This document shows, piece after piece, positions 1 through 11,500 of a DNA stretch of 64,000 nt. Every line of letters starts with the position of its first letter. Position 1 is the first letter of the stretch. Position numbers and translations under genes: made by a program. The stretch comes from an uncultured Acetatifactor sp. (lineage in GTDB: Bacteria > Bacillota > Clostridia > Lachnospirales > Lachnospiraceae): contig CAKSAM010000009.1 in the NCBI GenBank assembly GCA_934436245.1, forward strand, positions 18,394 to 82,393. The letters are read 5' to 3'. A model generated the notes under the pieces. The model worked only from the letters and a program-made list of their open reading frames with translations, had not been told where the DNA came from and did not search any database.

Positions 1-871
1 GCAGATACACTCCCAGCGTATAGGGGGCGATCTTCACTGCCACACCGCCGATCTTCCCCTGTATTCTGCTGTTCAGGAACAGACAGAACAGTCCCACCGA
101 AGCCAGGAACGGGAAGATATGATTATATTCATAGGGAATCTTCAGGATCAGCTCCAGACTGCCGGTTTTCAGATAAAACAGGTGCAGCAGCATGGCTTCT
201 CCAAAGGTACCGAAAACGCCGGTCAGATACAGAATCAGCGCATGGGATTTTTTCTGTAAAAAAGGAATCCCGAATCTCCGGATATAAGCTGCCACACAGA
301 ACACACACAGATACCAGATGCAGTCATACCCCTTGCTGTCCTCTTCCAGCCGGAACGGCAGCACGGATTTTAACAGGCAGAAGGTGGTAAACAGCAATAC
401 CAACGCCACCTGAAACTGCTGCTTCGTCATCCGGCGCAGCCCTTCTCCCAAAAGCGGCAGCAGCACATATAAAAACACATATGCTGTCAGGAACCAGTAA
501 TGTCCCATGGTCACCGGGAACAGCAGAGTCAGATAATAGTGCGTGCTGATCTCCTGTGCAGGAACGATCCCCGTGGCCACCGCCAGTACACCGATCACCA
601 CCGAATATATCCACACCTGCAGCCACAGCTGCAATAACCTGCTGAATTTAAAGGAGCTTTCGCATAAAAAGTATCCGCTGATCATCATGTAGACATTTAC
701 CGCCACGATACAAAAAGCTTCCAACAGCCAGGCTGCGGTATCCTGCGCAGACAGTGGAGCCGTCAGATCCGGCAGCAGACCCCCCTTGCCCAGATAGTGC
801 AGCACCACTACCATCATCATGGCCACACAGCGTAATACCTCCAGATTTGCCATACGTTCTTTTTTCTGCAT
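1..871 (-). CDS. Acyltransferase family 3 membrane protein, partial
   Basis: The reverse strand reads as one open frame from an ATG at 871 to the left edge, about 290 residues, with the C-terminus outside the window. The protein begins MQKKERMANLEVLRCVAMMM and continues with the LHY and MISGYF signatures of the acyltransferase 3 (OafA/WecH-like) family, followed by at least six hydrophobic segments. Members move acyl groups, usually acetyl or succinyl, from the cytoplasm onto exported polysaccharides or lipids. A purine-rich AGGAA lies about 6-7 bases before the start. Its substrate cannot be told from the sequence. Confidence in the family is good because the N-terminal catalytic His region and the membrane pattern are intact. 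Confidence 0.8.
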   Translation of the reverse strand, partial: MQKKERMANLEVLRCVAMMMVVVLHYLGKGGLLPDLTAPLSAQDTAAWLLEAFCIVAVNVYMMISGYFLCESSFKFSRLLQLWLQVWIYSVVIGVLAVATGIVPAQEISTHYYLTLLFPVTMGHYWFLTAYVFLYVLLPLLGEGLRRMTKQQFQVALVLLFTTFCLLKSVLPFRLEEDSKGYDCIWYLCVFCVAAYIRRFGIPFLQKKSHALILYLTGVFGTFGEAMLLHLFYLKTGSLELILKIPYEYNHIFPFLASVGLFCLFLNSRIQGKIGGVAVKIAPYTLGVYL

Positions 872-944
872 ATCGATTCCTGTTTCCTTCCTGCCATTGC
901 TTCCTTCATCTGACATTATATGAGCTGGGACACATCCCCCTGGC

Positions 945-1113
945 TTTGATACCTACGGATTGCTTCGTGCTACGCACTCCCACAATCCTACCCTCTATTC
1001 GCATATCGTGGGATTATCATCCCACTTTTATGCTCATATCGGGGCGGGTCCCAAGGTCTTTCACCCACTTATGAGCAAGCTCATGTGGGCTTAGACCTTT
1101 AGACCCTGGTATC
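945..1113. repeat. Dispersed structured repeat, copy A
   Basis: About 168 bp that match 17318-17485 with only about 8 mismatches and no gaps by hand alignment. It contains a perfect GTGGGAT/ATCCCAC hairpin and, to its right, a long nested stem whose outer arms are AAGGTCT and AGACCTT and whose inner arms are CCCAC/GTGGG and ATGAGC/GCTCAT. It lies in the 402-bp gap between the divergently oriented acyltransferase and chemoreceptor genes. It has no convincing coding content. It could be a non-autonomous mobile element or a structured RNA. The rest of the gap (872-944 and 1114-1273) is AT-rich leader sequence. Confidence 0.75.
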
Positions 1114-1273
1114 ATTAATTATATTACTTTGTTACATATTATGTAAAGTAAAAGCAATTCTGCCTCTTAAGAATGCTCATTATAAGAAATCGTTTTCATA
1201 TTGATATAGATATTTTGGTAAAATTTTGGTAAAATGTATCTATCAATATTATGTACTATCGGAGGTGTCCATT

Positions 1274-3331
1274 TTGACCAAAAATACCAAGAAAAACCCT
1301 ATTCCTCTCTGGAAACGGATACACTTTAAGCTGATCTTTGCTTTCCTGATCCCTGTGGTCTTCATCATTGTCTTAGGTTTCGTATCCTATCAGAAGGCTA
1401 CCACACAGATCATCTCAACCTACCGCGACTCCGTGGACCAGACCGTCAGCATGATGAATCAGTACCTGACGCTTTCTTTTGACACAGTCCAGTCCAACTA
1501 CAAGGGATATATGAATGATGAGACCCTGAAGCAGTATCTGAACGGTCTGTATGATAACGATGCCACTACCTTGTATAATACTCCAAACACCTATGAAGAT
1601 ACCTTTATCAAAGCTGTGACCACGGATGCCCTGCTCTCCAATATTTACGTGCTCTCTGACAAGGAGAAGACGATCTCTACCACGAAAACGACGGAGACCG
1701 GTCTCTTAAGTGCTTACCTTGAAAGCTCCCAGGGTCAGATTTTATCTACGGACAAGGCAAAATATTACCTTTTCGGCAACCAGTCTGAGGTCGATGCAAA
1801 GCTTGGCACGGATTCCTCCAAATATAGTGTCCGCCTCGCCAGATATTTTTCCAACGCTCCGGCGATCCTGATCATTGATTTCAAGCCGAGTGTCCTGGAT
1901 ACCTCCTTATCTTCCCTGGATGGCGGTGAAGGCAGCTTCGTAGGCTTTGTCACCTGCGATGGCACTGAATACCTCTCCTCCGGCCCCGATATGGCAGAAG
2001 AAAATACGTTTGTCGGCAAATCCTATGTAGATGAGGCATTTGCCTCTGAGGAAAGTAACGGCTCCTCCTATGTGAAAGAGGCAGACGAAGAATATCTCTT
2101 TCTCTATTCCAAGATCGGTGCCCGTAATGCCATGATCTGTGCCCTGATCCCTCAGGCAAATATCATCGGCCAGACGGCGGAGATTAAAAATGTGTCTCTG
2201 ATCCTTGTCATTGCAGCAAGTGCCGTGGCAATCCTGCTGGGGTCTCTGCTGGCAGGGCAGTATGGCGGCTCTATCTACTATTTTATCCGCCGCCTGAAAA
2301 AAGTCTCTGACGGAGATCTGACTGTTGAAGTCCACTCCAAGCGCAATGACGAATTCCAGCTATTAGCTGAGGGCATCTGTGATATGATCGCACACATGAA
2401 GAAGCTGGTATCCGGGCTGAAGAATGTCAATGAAGAATTATCCCGGGCTGCCAGCGATATGTCTGCAGCTTCCTCACATTTCCTTGCGACCTCCCAGGAT
2501 ATCCAGAATCAGGTAGGTGAAATGCGCCAGGGTATCGAAAAACTGGATGAAAGCTCTGAGGACTGCCTGCAGCAGATGGACTCTCTGTCCGGCACCATCG
2601 GAAGCGTATCCACACATTCTGACCGGATCAGCGAGCTTGCCACCGGCACCACTTCAGCGATCCATACCGGTATTGAATCCGTGGAGCATCTGAAAGAGAA
2701 CACCTCTTCCACCATTCAGATCACCACCAATATTGTAGATACCATCGGCAGGCTGAACGAGAAATCCAAAGCCATCGGTTCCATCACCGAAGCCATTAAT
2801 GAGATAGCTGAGCAGACCAATCTCCTGTCCCTGAACGCTTCCATCGAAGCTGCCAGAGCCGGGGAAGCTGGCAGAGGCTTCGCTGTAGTCGCTCAGGAGA
2901 TCCAGAAGCTGGCAGACCAGTCCCTGCATTCCTCCGGGGAAATCTCCCGGATCATCGAAGAGATTGAGATCACCACTGACGAAGCTACGCAGGTTGCCAG
3001 ACAGGCTGAGGGCATCGTAGCGGATCAGAACCAGTCCGTTGGCAGTACCACCGACTCCTTCCGTGAGATAGATTCCAGAGTAACAGAGCTTCTGAAGTTC
3101 CTGCAGCAGATCAATGCAGGTGTGACGGAAATGGAACAGCAGCGCAGCACGACCCTGTCCGCCATCTCCGGTATCTCCGCAGTATCCGCAGAAACAGCTG
3201 CCGGATCCTCCAATGTACAGACTGCTGCCGAAAAACAGCTGCAGGCCATTCAGGATCTGGACAAAGCCACCTCCGCACTGGCAGCCCGTTCAGAAGAGCT
3301 GACTACGATTCTGGAAGGTTTCATTGTATAG
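1274..3331 (+). CDS. Methyl-accepting chemotaxis protein
   Basis: A 685-residue transmembrane chemoreceptor. I place the start at the TTG at 1274 rather than the upstream ATG at 1226, because GGAGG ends 8-9 bases before the TTG and the first 16 codons otherwise lack family character. Domains in order: TM1 at about residues 18-38, an extracytoplasmic sensor of about 265 residues (Cache-like by size and position), TM2 at about 306-328, HAMP at about 330-383, then a long signalling coiled coil whose tip contains [20 protein letters not shown] near residues 507-530. That tip binds CheA and CheW. The ligand is unknown. It stands alone, with the dispersed repeat on its left and carbamate kinase on its right. 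Confidence 0.95.
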   Translation: MTKNTKKNPIPLWKRIHFKLIFAFLIPVVFIIVLGFVSYQKATTQIISTYRDSVDQTVSMMNQYLTLSFDTVQSNYKGYMNDETLKQYLNGLYDNDATTLYNTPNTYEDTFIKAVTTDALLSNIYVLSDKEKTISTTKTTETGLLSAYLESSQGQILSTDKAKYYLFGNQSEVDAKLGTDSSKYSVRLARYFSNAPAILIIDFKPSVLDTSLSSLDGGEGSFVGFVTCDGTEYLSSGPDMAEENTFVGKSYVDEAFASEESNGSSYVKEADEEYLFLYSKIGARNAMICALIPQANIIGQTAEIKNVSLILVIAASAVAILLGSLLAGQYGGSIYYFIRRLKKVSDGDLTVEVHSKRNDEFQLLAEGICDMIAHMKKLVSGLKNVNEELSRAASDMSAASSHFLATSQDIQNQVGEMRQGIEKLDESSEDCLQQMDSLSGTIGSVSTHSDRISELATGTTSAIHTGIESVEHLKENTSSTIQITTNIVDTIGRLNEKSKAIGSITEAINEIAEQTNLLSLNASIEAARAGEAGRGFAVVAQEIQKLADQSLHSSGEISRIIEEIEITTDEATQVARQAEGIVADQNQSVGSTTDSFREIDSRVTELLKFLQQINAGVTEMEQQRSTTLSAISGISAVSAETAAGSSNVQTAAEKQLQAIQDLDKATSALAARSEELTTILEGFIV

Positions 3332-3378
3332 AAATGGCTATACACCCTGGAGGAAATATGTTATACTGGTAACGTGAT

Positions 3379-3406
3379 GTCGGGGTCAAAAGCCCCCGAC
3401 TTTGAT
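3379..3406. repeat. Hairpin and solo terminus of the dispersed repeat (copy C)
   Basis: A perfect 7-bp stem, GTCGGGG and CCCCGAC around an 8-base loop, sits between the chemoreceptor and carbamate kinase. The loop and right arm (GTCAAAAGC, CCCGAC, TTGAT) match the left end of the repeat at 17301-17322 almost base for base, but the body of the repeat is absent. It may serve as a weak terminator for the chemoreceptor gene, although only three T follow the stem. Confidence 0.5.
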
Positions 3407-3446
3407 AAAGAAATTCTTAGGAAAATACATATAGAGAGGTAATCTT

Positions 3447-4382
3447 ATGAGCAAAAAAAGCGTTGTCGTATCTCTGGGACATGATGCCCTGGGTTATACC
3501 ACTACCGAGCAGTGGGATGCAGTAAAAGTAACCGCCAAGGCACTGGCAGACCTGGTGGAGGCAGATTATCAGCTGACGATCACCCACAGTAACGGTCCGC
3601 AGGTCAGCATGATCCATAAGGCCATGACAGAGTTACGCCGTGTGTACATCGACTATACCCCCGCACCTATGTGTGTCTGCTCCGCTATGAGCCAGGGTTA
3701 TGTCGGCTACGATATCCAGAACTCTCTTCGTGCAGAGCTTCTGGACCGCGGCATTTCCAAGCCGGTCAGCACCATCCTCACCCAAGTCACGGTAGATCCT
3801 TATGATGAGGCTTTCTATGAGCCCACCAAGGTCATCGGCCGTTACATGTCCAAGGAAGATGCTGAGATCGAAGTAAAGAAGGGCAACTATGTCAAGGAAG
3901 ATCCCGGCAAGGGCTTCCGCCGTGTCGTTGCTGCCCCCAAGCCTATCGACATCGTAGAGATCGAAGCCATCCGTGCGCTGGCAGCCGCAGATCAGGTAGT
4001 CATCGCCTGTGGCGGCGGTGGAATCCCCGTGATTGAACAGAAGCATGCGCTGAAGGGTGCTTCCGCAGTCATCGAGAAGGATGCCATTGCCGGCAAGCTT
4101 GCTTCCGATTTAAGCTGTGACGAGCTGATCATCCTGACCACAGTTCCCTATGTCTATAAGAATTTCGGCAAGGAGGATCAGACAGCACTGGAGACTCTCA
4201 CCGTAGCAGAAGCAAAGGATCTGATCGCAGCAGGACAGTTTGAGGAAGGCACCATGCTTCCCAAGATTGAAGCTGCCATTACTTACCTGGAGAAGGTTCC
4301 TGCCGGTAAAGTACTGATCACCTCCATGGATCATGTCAAGGATGCCATTAAGGGCAAGGCAGGCACTGTGATCACCGCATAA
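3447..4382 (+). CDS. arcC: Carbamate kinase-like amino acid kinase
   Basis: 311 residues, the normal length for carbamate kinase, which makes ATP from carbamoyl phosphate and ADP at the end of arginine deiminase, agmatine or purine/allantoin catabolism. Family signs are THSNGPQV near residue 53 and the glycine-rich CGGGGIPVI near residue 195. Two normally constant loops differ from the usual pattern: the N-terminal ALGGNAL is SLGHDAL, and HGNGPQVG is HSNGPQVS. A GAGAGGT ribosome site precedes the ATG by 6 bases. No arginine deiminase or ornithine carbamoyltransferase gene is adjacent, so the pathway is open. The fold is certain; the exact substrate is less so. Confidence 0.85.
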   Translation: MSKKSVVVSLGHDALGYTTTEQWDAVKVTAKALADLVEADYQLTITHSNGPQVSMIHKAMTELRRVYIDYTPAPMCVCSAMSQGYVGYDIQNSLRAELLDRGISKPVSTILTQVTVDPYDEAFYEPTKVIGRYMSKEDAEIEVKKGNYVKEDPGKGFRRVVAAPKPIDIVEIEAIRALAAADQVVIACGGGGIPVIEQKHALKGASAVIEKDAIAGKLASDLSCDELIILTTVPYVYKNFGKEDQTALETLTVAEAKDLIAAGQFEEGTMLPKIEAAITYLEKVPAGKVLITSMDHVKDAIKGKAGTVITA

Positions 4383-4396
4383 TTTCATTCGTATGT

Positions 4397-4431
4397 AAAA
4401 GGAGATATCCATTGTGGATATCTCCTTTTTT
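4397..4431. terminator. Bidirectional intrinsic terminator between arcC and addA
   Basis: The stem arms AAAGGAGATATCCA and TGGATATCTCCTTT are perfect complements around a 2-4-base loop, with a run of T on the plus side and a run of A (T on the minus strand) on the other. It serves the two convergent genes arcC and addA, and reaches the addA stop codon. Confidence 0.9.
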
Positions 4432-7400
4432 ACTCATATTTTTCCAAGTAGAAGGAATACAGGATCCGTTCCTTCACAGTCATCTGCATCAGTTTCGTCA
4501 GCGCTTCCTCATAGTACTGAATCTGGACGTTGTAGCGGTTCCAGAGAGCTTCCAGGGAGTCGATCACATCGGTCTTGTAGTCCAGCAGAACAATCTCACC
4601 GTCTTCTATGAAAAAGACGTCGATAATACCCTGAATGAGCACCTTTTCTCCCTCGGGCAGTTCCGGATCCAGGCGTTTTGCATCGATTCCCAGCACAAAG
4701 GGCTGCTCTCTGTATAGAAGCCCCTGTTCCTGCGCACGCCACATGCGGTATGCCAGCTCCTGCTCCAGGAAATTGAGGATCTTCGGCAGACTGACTGCAT
4801 TGGCATATTCCTCCGTCAGGCGTAAAGAGGTCTTCTCTCTTTGTAAAAATTCCTCCAGGCGGTTCTGTAGCCGGTCCCTGTCCAGTTCTCTGCGATATTC
4901 CTCATAGGTATCCGGGCATCCGGTGAACAGCCCGGATTCTGTGAACAGATACGTGAAATCCAATAGCTCCATGACCCGGTGGAAAGCACTTCCCCGGACA
5001 GCTCCGCTGACCTTCTCCTGCTCCCTGCGGAAAGCCGGGATGTATGGTACCACTTCTTTTTCTTCAAAGGTATGGAATGCCGCTTCGTCCTTCTCTTCCA
5101 TCGCCGCAATCTTCAGTTCCGACACCGTAGTCTTGGTATATAACTTCTGCAAGCCCGGATAAGGATACCGGTAAGCAAAACGTTCCTGTAATTCTGACAT
5201 TTTTCCTGCATTTTCCTCAGAATTCTCCATAAAAAATGCATCACCGTCCGCCACACGCTGTAACAGTTCCCGACGGTCGCCCATATGTATCTGTTCCAGA
5301 ATCTCTTGTGCCGCAAGATCCTCTGTTCCAAGAATGGTCACCGTAATTCCCGTCTGCGGCAGGATCGGCAGCAGGAAATCTATATAGCTGCCTGCCTCGC
5401 AGAAATCCAGATAAGTCAGCTTCTCCTGTCCGGTCATCTGTGACAGTTCCCACTTTTCGTCAGCCTTGTCCAATACTGCGGTTAAGATCAGTTTTTCTCT
5501 GGCACGGGTCAGTGCCACATAGAGCACACGTAATTCCTCCGCCAGATTATCTTCCTTCATTTTTGCAGACAGGACTGCCCGGCGGAGAGTCTTATTTTTA
5601 ATACGCCGTACGGAATCTACATAATCCACCGCAACTCCCAGATCCATGTCCACGATCAGGGACTGGTTCGCATCCTGCATATTGAAACGCTTCGACAGTC
5701 CAGAGACAAATACCACCGGGAACTCCAGACCCTTGCTCTTGTGGATGCTCATGATTCTCACTACATCAGCATTTTCATCCAGGGTATCCGCCTCACCGTA
5801 ATCCACATCATACTTTTCCAGCTGCTCCATATAGCGGATAAAATGAAACAATCCAAAATAACTGGTCTTCTCGAAAGCGGATGCCTTAGTCAGCAGCATC
5901 TCCACATTCGCACGTCGCTTGCTGCCTGCCGGAAGTGCCGTTACATAATTCAGATAATCGTAGTCGTCCAGGATCCGCTGCAACAGGTCACGGATTGATG
6001 TGTAAGGAGTGAGGCTGCGGTAGTGGTCAATCCGTTGTAAGAAGGTATCTGCCTTTTGTGAAAGCCCTGTCTCAGGTTCCATGCTCTCCGGTGTTTCCGG
6101 TACTTTTGCCATTTCCAATGTGTTATTCCCAGACCCGGCTGTTTCTTCCCTGGCGCTTTCGTCCGCTGATGTCTCTTCTCCTTCTTCCTCCATCCGGCCG
6201 CTCTGTGCCACTTCCTTCAGTGCTTCATACAGCGTCATCCGCTTTCGGGAATGTCCTTCCCCACCACTACGGATCTGTGCGATCTCCTCCTGCGTAAACC
6301 CTCCGAAGACAGACTGCATCACGCCAAACAACGGGATATCCTGTCTCGGATTGTCCAACACACGTAAAAACTGCAGCAGTTCCTGCACCTCCAATGCTCC
6401 GAAGTATCCGGTCTTGGATGTGATGTACACAGGGATTCCCTGCTGTTCCAGTATTTTTTTGAATTCCTCATCCCAGCCGCTGGTGGTCCGGAGCAGAATG
6501 ACCATATCGGAATATCGCACAGGACGCAGTTCTCCTGTGGACTTCTCCATGACTTTCAGGCTGCCTCTCAGCTGCTTAATACGGCTGGCAATGGCCAGAG
6601 CTTCCAACTGTCTTACATTGTCATAATCCACGAGAGCTGCTGTTCCATCCGGGTGCTGTCCGCCAGAGCCGCCTTCTGCGCTGTCTCCCTTTTCCGGTTT
6701 CCGTACCAGTAAAAGTTCACTGCCGTATGCAGGATCCTCCGCCGCAGGATAGGCTGCACCGGGGTACAATGCCGCCTTGTCATCATATTCTATACCGCCG
6801 ATCTCCCGGCTCATGATCCGGGAAAACACATCATTTACTGCATCTACCACCTGTATGCGGCTTCGGAAGTTCTTCGCCAGGTCGATCCGGCACAGATCCC
6901 CGGTCTCCTGATAAGTGTCGTATTTTTCCAGGAAAAGTTCCGGTCTTGCCAGACGGAATTTATAAATGCTTTGTTTTACATCGCCTACCATGAAGCGGTT
7001 ATAATTCCCCTCTGCTTCTCCGGAGATGGCGCTCAGCAGATACTCCTGTACCAGGTTACTGTCCTGGTACTCATCAATGAGAATCTCCTGAAAATACTGG
7101 CGATACTCCAGCGCCACATCACTGGGGACAATACAATACTCCGCTCTGGCACTATCTGCTCCTGTAACAACGCTCTCATCTGTCTTTTCCCGTTTTAACA
7201 GAATCTGCAGGGCATAGTGCTCCATATCGGAAAAATCAATCAGATGGCGCTCCTGCTTGGCAGCCAGGAGCCTTCTGTCAAATTCCAGCACCAGATCAAG
7301 AAGCACCCTAAGTGGTGCTCTGCAGGCTTTTCCCTGTTCCACCACCAGATCCAGCGGGGTCTTAAAATAATTCTCTGCCAGTTCACCCAACGTATTCTTT

Positions 7401-8425
7401 ACGCCATTGCGAATAGTCTTTGCCAGTTCCCGTTTGGCAGGATCCACGCTGTCATCTTTTTTGGAAGGAAGACGTCCAAAGGTTACTGCAGGAACCTTTG
7501 CAGCCTGTTCCTGCAGATTCCTGCAGTCAGCCAGCCGCTCCATCTGTTCCATTTCTATCTCCGTCAGTTCTCCATACATATATGGACCGTCCGGCAGTTC
7601 GCACAGTTTTTTCACTTCCCGGAGTTTCTCCAGACAGCCCTGCAGGATGCGGCTCACACGGTCTCCCAGATATTTACCATAATTACTGTGTAACAGAGTT
7701 TCCAGATCTCCCGCAGCATAATCATTTTTGCGTTCCTCCAGCCATTCGGAGGGCCAGGGAAAGCTTCCTGCATAACGGGACAGATTCAGGATATGCTGCT
7801 CCAATACGCTCTCTCTGCCGCCAGGACAGAAATACTCCACACAGGCATGAAACTGTTCCAGGGCTTCCCCACTTCCCTGCGTTTCCTTTGCACAATAGTT
7901 CTCCGACATTTCCCGAGAATTCACTTCATTGCCATGATCCTCCCGGAATGCCATAACATCCTCCGGGACAAATTTTCCTGCATAAGCATCCTCCAGCAAT
8001 TGCCCCAGTACTTCCTGCTGCAACAGTTTGATCTCACCTTCATCCGCCACACGGAAATCCGGATCCAGTCCGATCTCATTAAAATGATTCCGGATCAGGA
8101 ACAGGCTGAAACTGTCAATGGTGGTGATCTGTGCATTATGCAGCAATGCAGACTGTCTCTGGATATGCTCATTACCCGGATCAGCCTCCAGTCTGGCTGC
8201 GATCCCGGCTGCAATACGTTCCCTCATCTCCGCTGCCGCCGCATTGGTGAAGGTCACGATCAGCAGACGGTCAATGTCTGCCGGATGCTCCCCTTCGCAG
8301 ATCATGCGGATGATACGCTCTACCAGTACTGCTGTCTTACCGCTTCCTGCTGCAGCCGACACCAGAATGTTGCTATTATGCAGTTCGATTACCCTTTGCT
8401 GTTCCGGGGTGAATTTCATTCCCAT
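4430..8425 (-). CDS. addA: ATP-dependent helicase/nuclease subunit A
   Basis: 1331 residues. Subunit of the AddAB enzyme, the Gram-positive counterpart of RecBCD, which resects double-strand breaks for RecA loading. It has an SF1 UvrD-type helicase with Walker A AAAGSGKT at residues 24-31 and IDEYQDS near residue 450, then VGDVKQSIYKFR, and a C-terminal RecB-type nuclease with the GIIDVFF and LLDYKTD motifs (about residues 1265-1290), which supply the metal-binding Asp and Lys. GAGGT lies 5 bases before the ATG. The gene follows addB after 88 bp and is probably cotranscribed with it. Two acidic, low-complexity stretches around residues 580-620 and 730-790 look like surface inserts. Confidence 0.96.
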   Translation of the reverse strand: MGMKFTPEQQRVIELHNSNILVSAAAGSGKTAVLVERIIRMICEGEHPADIDRLLIVTFTNAAAAEMRERIAAGIAARLEADPGNEHIQRQSALLHNAQITTIDSFSLFLIRNHFNEIGLDPDFRVADEGEIKLLQQEVLGQLLEDAYAGKFVPEDVMAFREDHGNEVNSREMSENYCAKETQGSGEALEQFHACVEYFCPGGRESVLEQHILNLSRYAGSFPWPSEWLEERKNDYAAGDLETLLHSNYGKYLGDRVSRILQGCLEKLREVKKLCELPDGPYMYGELTEIEMEQMERLADCRNLQEQAAKVPAVTFGRLPSKKDDSVDPAKRELAKTIRNGVKNTLGELAENYFKTPLDLVVEQGKACRAPLRVLLDLVLEFDRRLLAAKQERHLIDFSDMEHYALQILLKREKTDESVVTGADSARAEYCIVPSDVALEYRQYFQEILIDEYQDSNLVQEYLLSAISGEAEGNYNRFMVGDVKQSIYKFRLARPELFLEKYDTYQETGDLCRIDLAKNFRSRIQVVDAVNDVFSRIMSREIGGIEYDDKAALYPGAAYPAAEDPAYGSELLLVRKPEKGDSAEGGSGGQHPDGTAALVDYDNVRQLEALAIASRIKQLRGSLKVMEKSTGELRPVRYSDMVILLRTTSGWDEEFKKILEQQGIPVYITSKTGYFGALEVQELLQFLRVLDNPRQDIPLFGVMQSVFGGFTQEEIAQIRSGGEGHSRKRMTLYEALKEVAQSGRMEEEGEETSADESAREETAGSGNNTLEMAKVPETPESMEPETGLSQKADTFLQRIDHYRSLTPYTSIRDLLQRILDDYDYLNYVTALPAGSKRRANVEMLLTKASAFEKTSYFGLFHFIRYMEQLEKYDVDYGEADTLDENADVVRIMSIHKSKGLEFPVVFVSGLSKRFNMQDANQSLIVDMDLGVAVDYVDSVRRIKNKTLRRAVLSAKMKEDNLAEELRVLYVALTRAREKLILTAVLDKADEKWELSQMTGQEKLTYLDFCEAGSYIDFLLPILPQTGITVTILGTEDLAAQEILEQIHMGDRRELLQRVADGDAFFMENSEENAGKMSELQERFAYRYPYPGLQKLYTKTTVSELKIAAMEEKDEAAFHTFEEKEVVPYIPAFRREQEKVSGAVRGSAFHRVMELLDFTYLFTESGLFTGCPDTYEEYRRELDRDRLQNRLEEFLQREKTSLRLTEEYANAVSLPKILNFLEQELAYRMWRAQEQGLLYREQPFVLGIDAKRLDPELPEGEKVLIQGIIDVFFIEDGEIVLLDYKTDVIDSLEALWNRYNVQIQYYEEALTKLMQMTVKERILYSFYLEKYE

Positions 8426-8513
8426 ACGCTACCTCTGTTCCTGTTTGTTTTATCCTGTCGCCGCCCTGCTCCTGAGCGTGACCGTTGCCGCTTTCCTTCG
8501 GACTTTCTGCCGA

Positions 8514-11500
8514 TCATGTGCTTTCGCCCGGTTCTTTTCCGCTCATCCGCTGCATCAGTGTCTGCTTGTCCAGTTCCGCCAGCTGCCGCTTCTCGTAGCC
8601 CGGAATACTGCCGTCGAAACCGCAGACCTTTTTATAAGCACAATAGGTACAGGCCTCTTCGCTACCCTTTTCATAAGGCTTCGCCGCTATTTTACCGTCC
8701 AGGATCTCTCTGCCGATCTCGCAGATTTTCGCATCCACGTAGGAAGATACCACCTGCAGCTCCTCACTGCTTAACACACCGGATCTGGCGCTGAAGCTGC
8801 CGTCTTTTTTCTTTTCCACCGGAATGACTTTAGACTTATCCTGTAAAAAGCGGTCCAGGCGTTCCACCACGGCTGGATCACTGTTCACCACGCCGTTCAT
8901 CCGAAGCTTCGCAAGGATCTCCTCATTGATCTGCTCCTGCGTCAGTTCCACCGGAGTCTCTATGGTGGGATCGTCGATATGATAATACAGAAGCGCCGCC
9001 GGTACGATCTCCTTGTCGGGATGCTTTCTGCTCTCCAGTTCCATTGCCGCATTCATATATACCACCAGCTGCAGCTGTAAGCCATAATATAATGCCGCCA
9101 GATCGAATTTCTTATTGCCGGACTTATAATCAATCACCTTCACGTAGACATGCTCCGCATCCTCAGACACATCGATACGGTCAATGCGTCCCTGCAGATG
9201 CATTTTCTCTTCCTCTGACAGATCCACGTGGATACTGTCCAGATTCTCCACGAACCGGAAAGACAGCTCATAATCATCCGGCTGAAAGCTGCCCTGTTTC
9301 AGATGTTGCTGCAGTGTCAATACCGTTCTGGTCAAAATCCTGCTCATCCGCGTAATCGCATATTCATTTCTTGCAGAACTGTATAACACTGTCTCTCCAT
9401 AGGTGGCAGCATATCCTTCTACCGCTTCTCTGATGGTCTGACTTGCAAAATCATCCTCAAAATCCCACCATGTTCGACCGGATTCTGCAAGTTTTCCTGC
9501 AAAACTTTCCAATACCGCATGATACACATTTCCCATATCTGACACTTCAAAACCGAATTCTTCCCGTTCCTGCAGGGACAGACCATACTGTAAAAAATGT
9601 CGGCAGGCGCAGGCGGCATAGGTCTCCAGACGGCTCACACTGTTCTCCAGATGCTGTCCATACAGAGCTCTTGCCACAACCCTTGAAAGACCGCTCTCTT
9701 TATATCTTCGGAATGCTGCACGGGTCAGACGGTCTCTGCCGGCTGCATCCGTCTCATAAGCACAATACATCAGATAGAAATCCTGCTGTTCCTCTTCCTG
9801 CAGCGTTCCTTCTACATATTCCCTCAGTTCCTCTGCCAGATATCTGGCGCCTTCCTTCCTGCCCTCGATCTGTTCGATACGTCTGCGGTTCTGAGGGTAT
9901 TCCACCACAAGTCCCGGAAAAAGCTTCCGTACTGTATCGATCAGATAGGAAGGGCGGATGCCCCTGCCTTCACTGTTTACCTTGGCATAGGACAGATACA
10001 GACGTTCCGAAGGCTTGGTCATATTCAGATACAGATACAGCCTCTGAATGTACATCTGTTGTCTGGGACTTGGTGCCATTTCTGTTCCGGATTCTATTAA
10101 AAATTCTCTGTCCATATCGGAGATAATGCCGCCCTTGGAAGCATTCTTTGGAATATTTCCGTCATTTACTCCCAGGAAAAACAGTACTTTCACCTGTTTT
10201 AACCGGGTTCTTTCCATATCACCCACCACAATACGATCTACATTCTGTGGGATCGTGCCGACGGTGATCTCGCCGAAACCTGCCTCCAGAATATCTGCAA
10301 ATTCCTGCAGCGAGATTTCCTCCTCTCCTAAGAGTCCATAGATCTGATCCAACAGATCCATAACGAGCCGATAGATCTGTGCATATTCCCTGGCTCTGGA
10401 CAAGTCTCCCTCCTGTTCAAACTGCTGTTGGTAATTCAGCAGCTTCTGCTGGATATGGTTCTGTTCCAGAAAATCATACAGATGATTTACATATTCTGCA
10501 GCTTTTTCCCGTCTTTCCGGATGCAGGATCTCCACAGTATCCATGAACTGCCCTCTGACACGGTTCAGACGCTCCATAGTCTCTTCCGCCCGCTCCGTAT
10601 CGTTTTCTCCATCTCCACAATGCATTTCTTCGGTTCTGCGGGTAAACAGCCTGCTGTAAGTCCGATAGCCTCTCGCACCGGTGCGGATCACATAATTCTC
10701 CAGTTCATCGATTTCCTCTCTGGAGATATCCACCATACCGCTGCGTAGAAAATGGAACACCGTATCATAAGAAAAATCTTTCAGATACAGCTGCAGAGCA
10801 CTTTTGATATATTCGATCATAGGATTCAGCACGATCCCTCTGGTCCGATCCAGGAAACAGGGAATCTCCAGCTGTCCGAATTCCGTCTCCACATAAGAAG
10901 CATATCCTTCCAGATCTCCGATGACTACCGCAATATCCCGGTAGGTAAGTCCTTCTTCCCGTATCAGCTGCCGGATATACAGTGCCGTCTGATGGACTTC
11001 CTCTCTGGGAGAAAGTGCCTCAAACATACGGATCTCCTGATGTTCTCCCACATACGGCTCATACTGATACCGGAACAGGTTCTGCTCCAGATAGCGCAGT
11101 GCCGGGGCTTTCTCAAAACGATCCGTTCCTCCGGATACGAAGACATCCTTCCCCCTCGCTACTTCTGCTTCCGCTGCCAGCTTCACCAGATCCGCCACCG
11201 TTTTTTTGCTGAGATGGAACAGCTTCTGCTCTCCGTCCTGCCGGTAAGGATCCTCTTCTGCTCCAATGGTTACGGTGACAATGGTCTCTCCACAGACCCG
11301 CATCATTTCCTGGATCAGACGGTTCTGGATCGGCGTAAATCCGGTAAATCCATCAAACACCACTACACTGCCCGGTAGAATCTTTGATCTGACCAGTGAT
11401 CTGCGCAGTACATCCAGCGTCTCCTCCGTCGTAATAAAATGGTCACGGATATAGTCCTGAAATCCCTGATACAGAGTCTTCAGATCTTTCAGCTTCATGG

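Noticed and set aside
754..1074. Open frame on the plus strand across copy A of the repeat
   Set aside because: It overlaps the acyltransferase start in antisense and continues into a non-coding, structured repeat; it has no ribosome site and no protein-like pattern.
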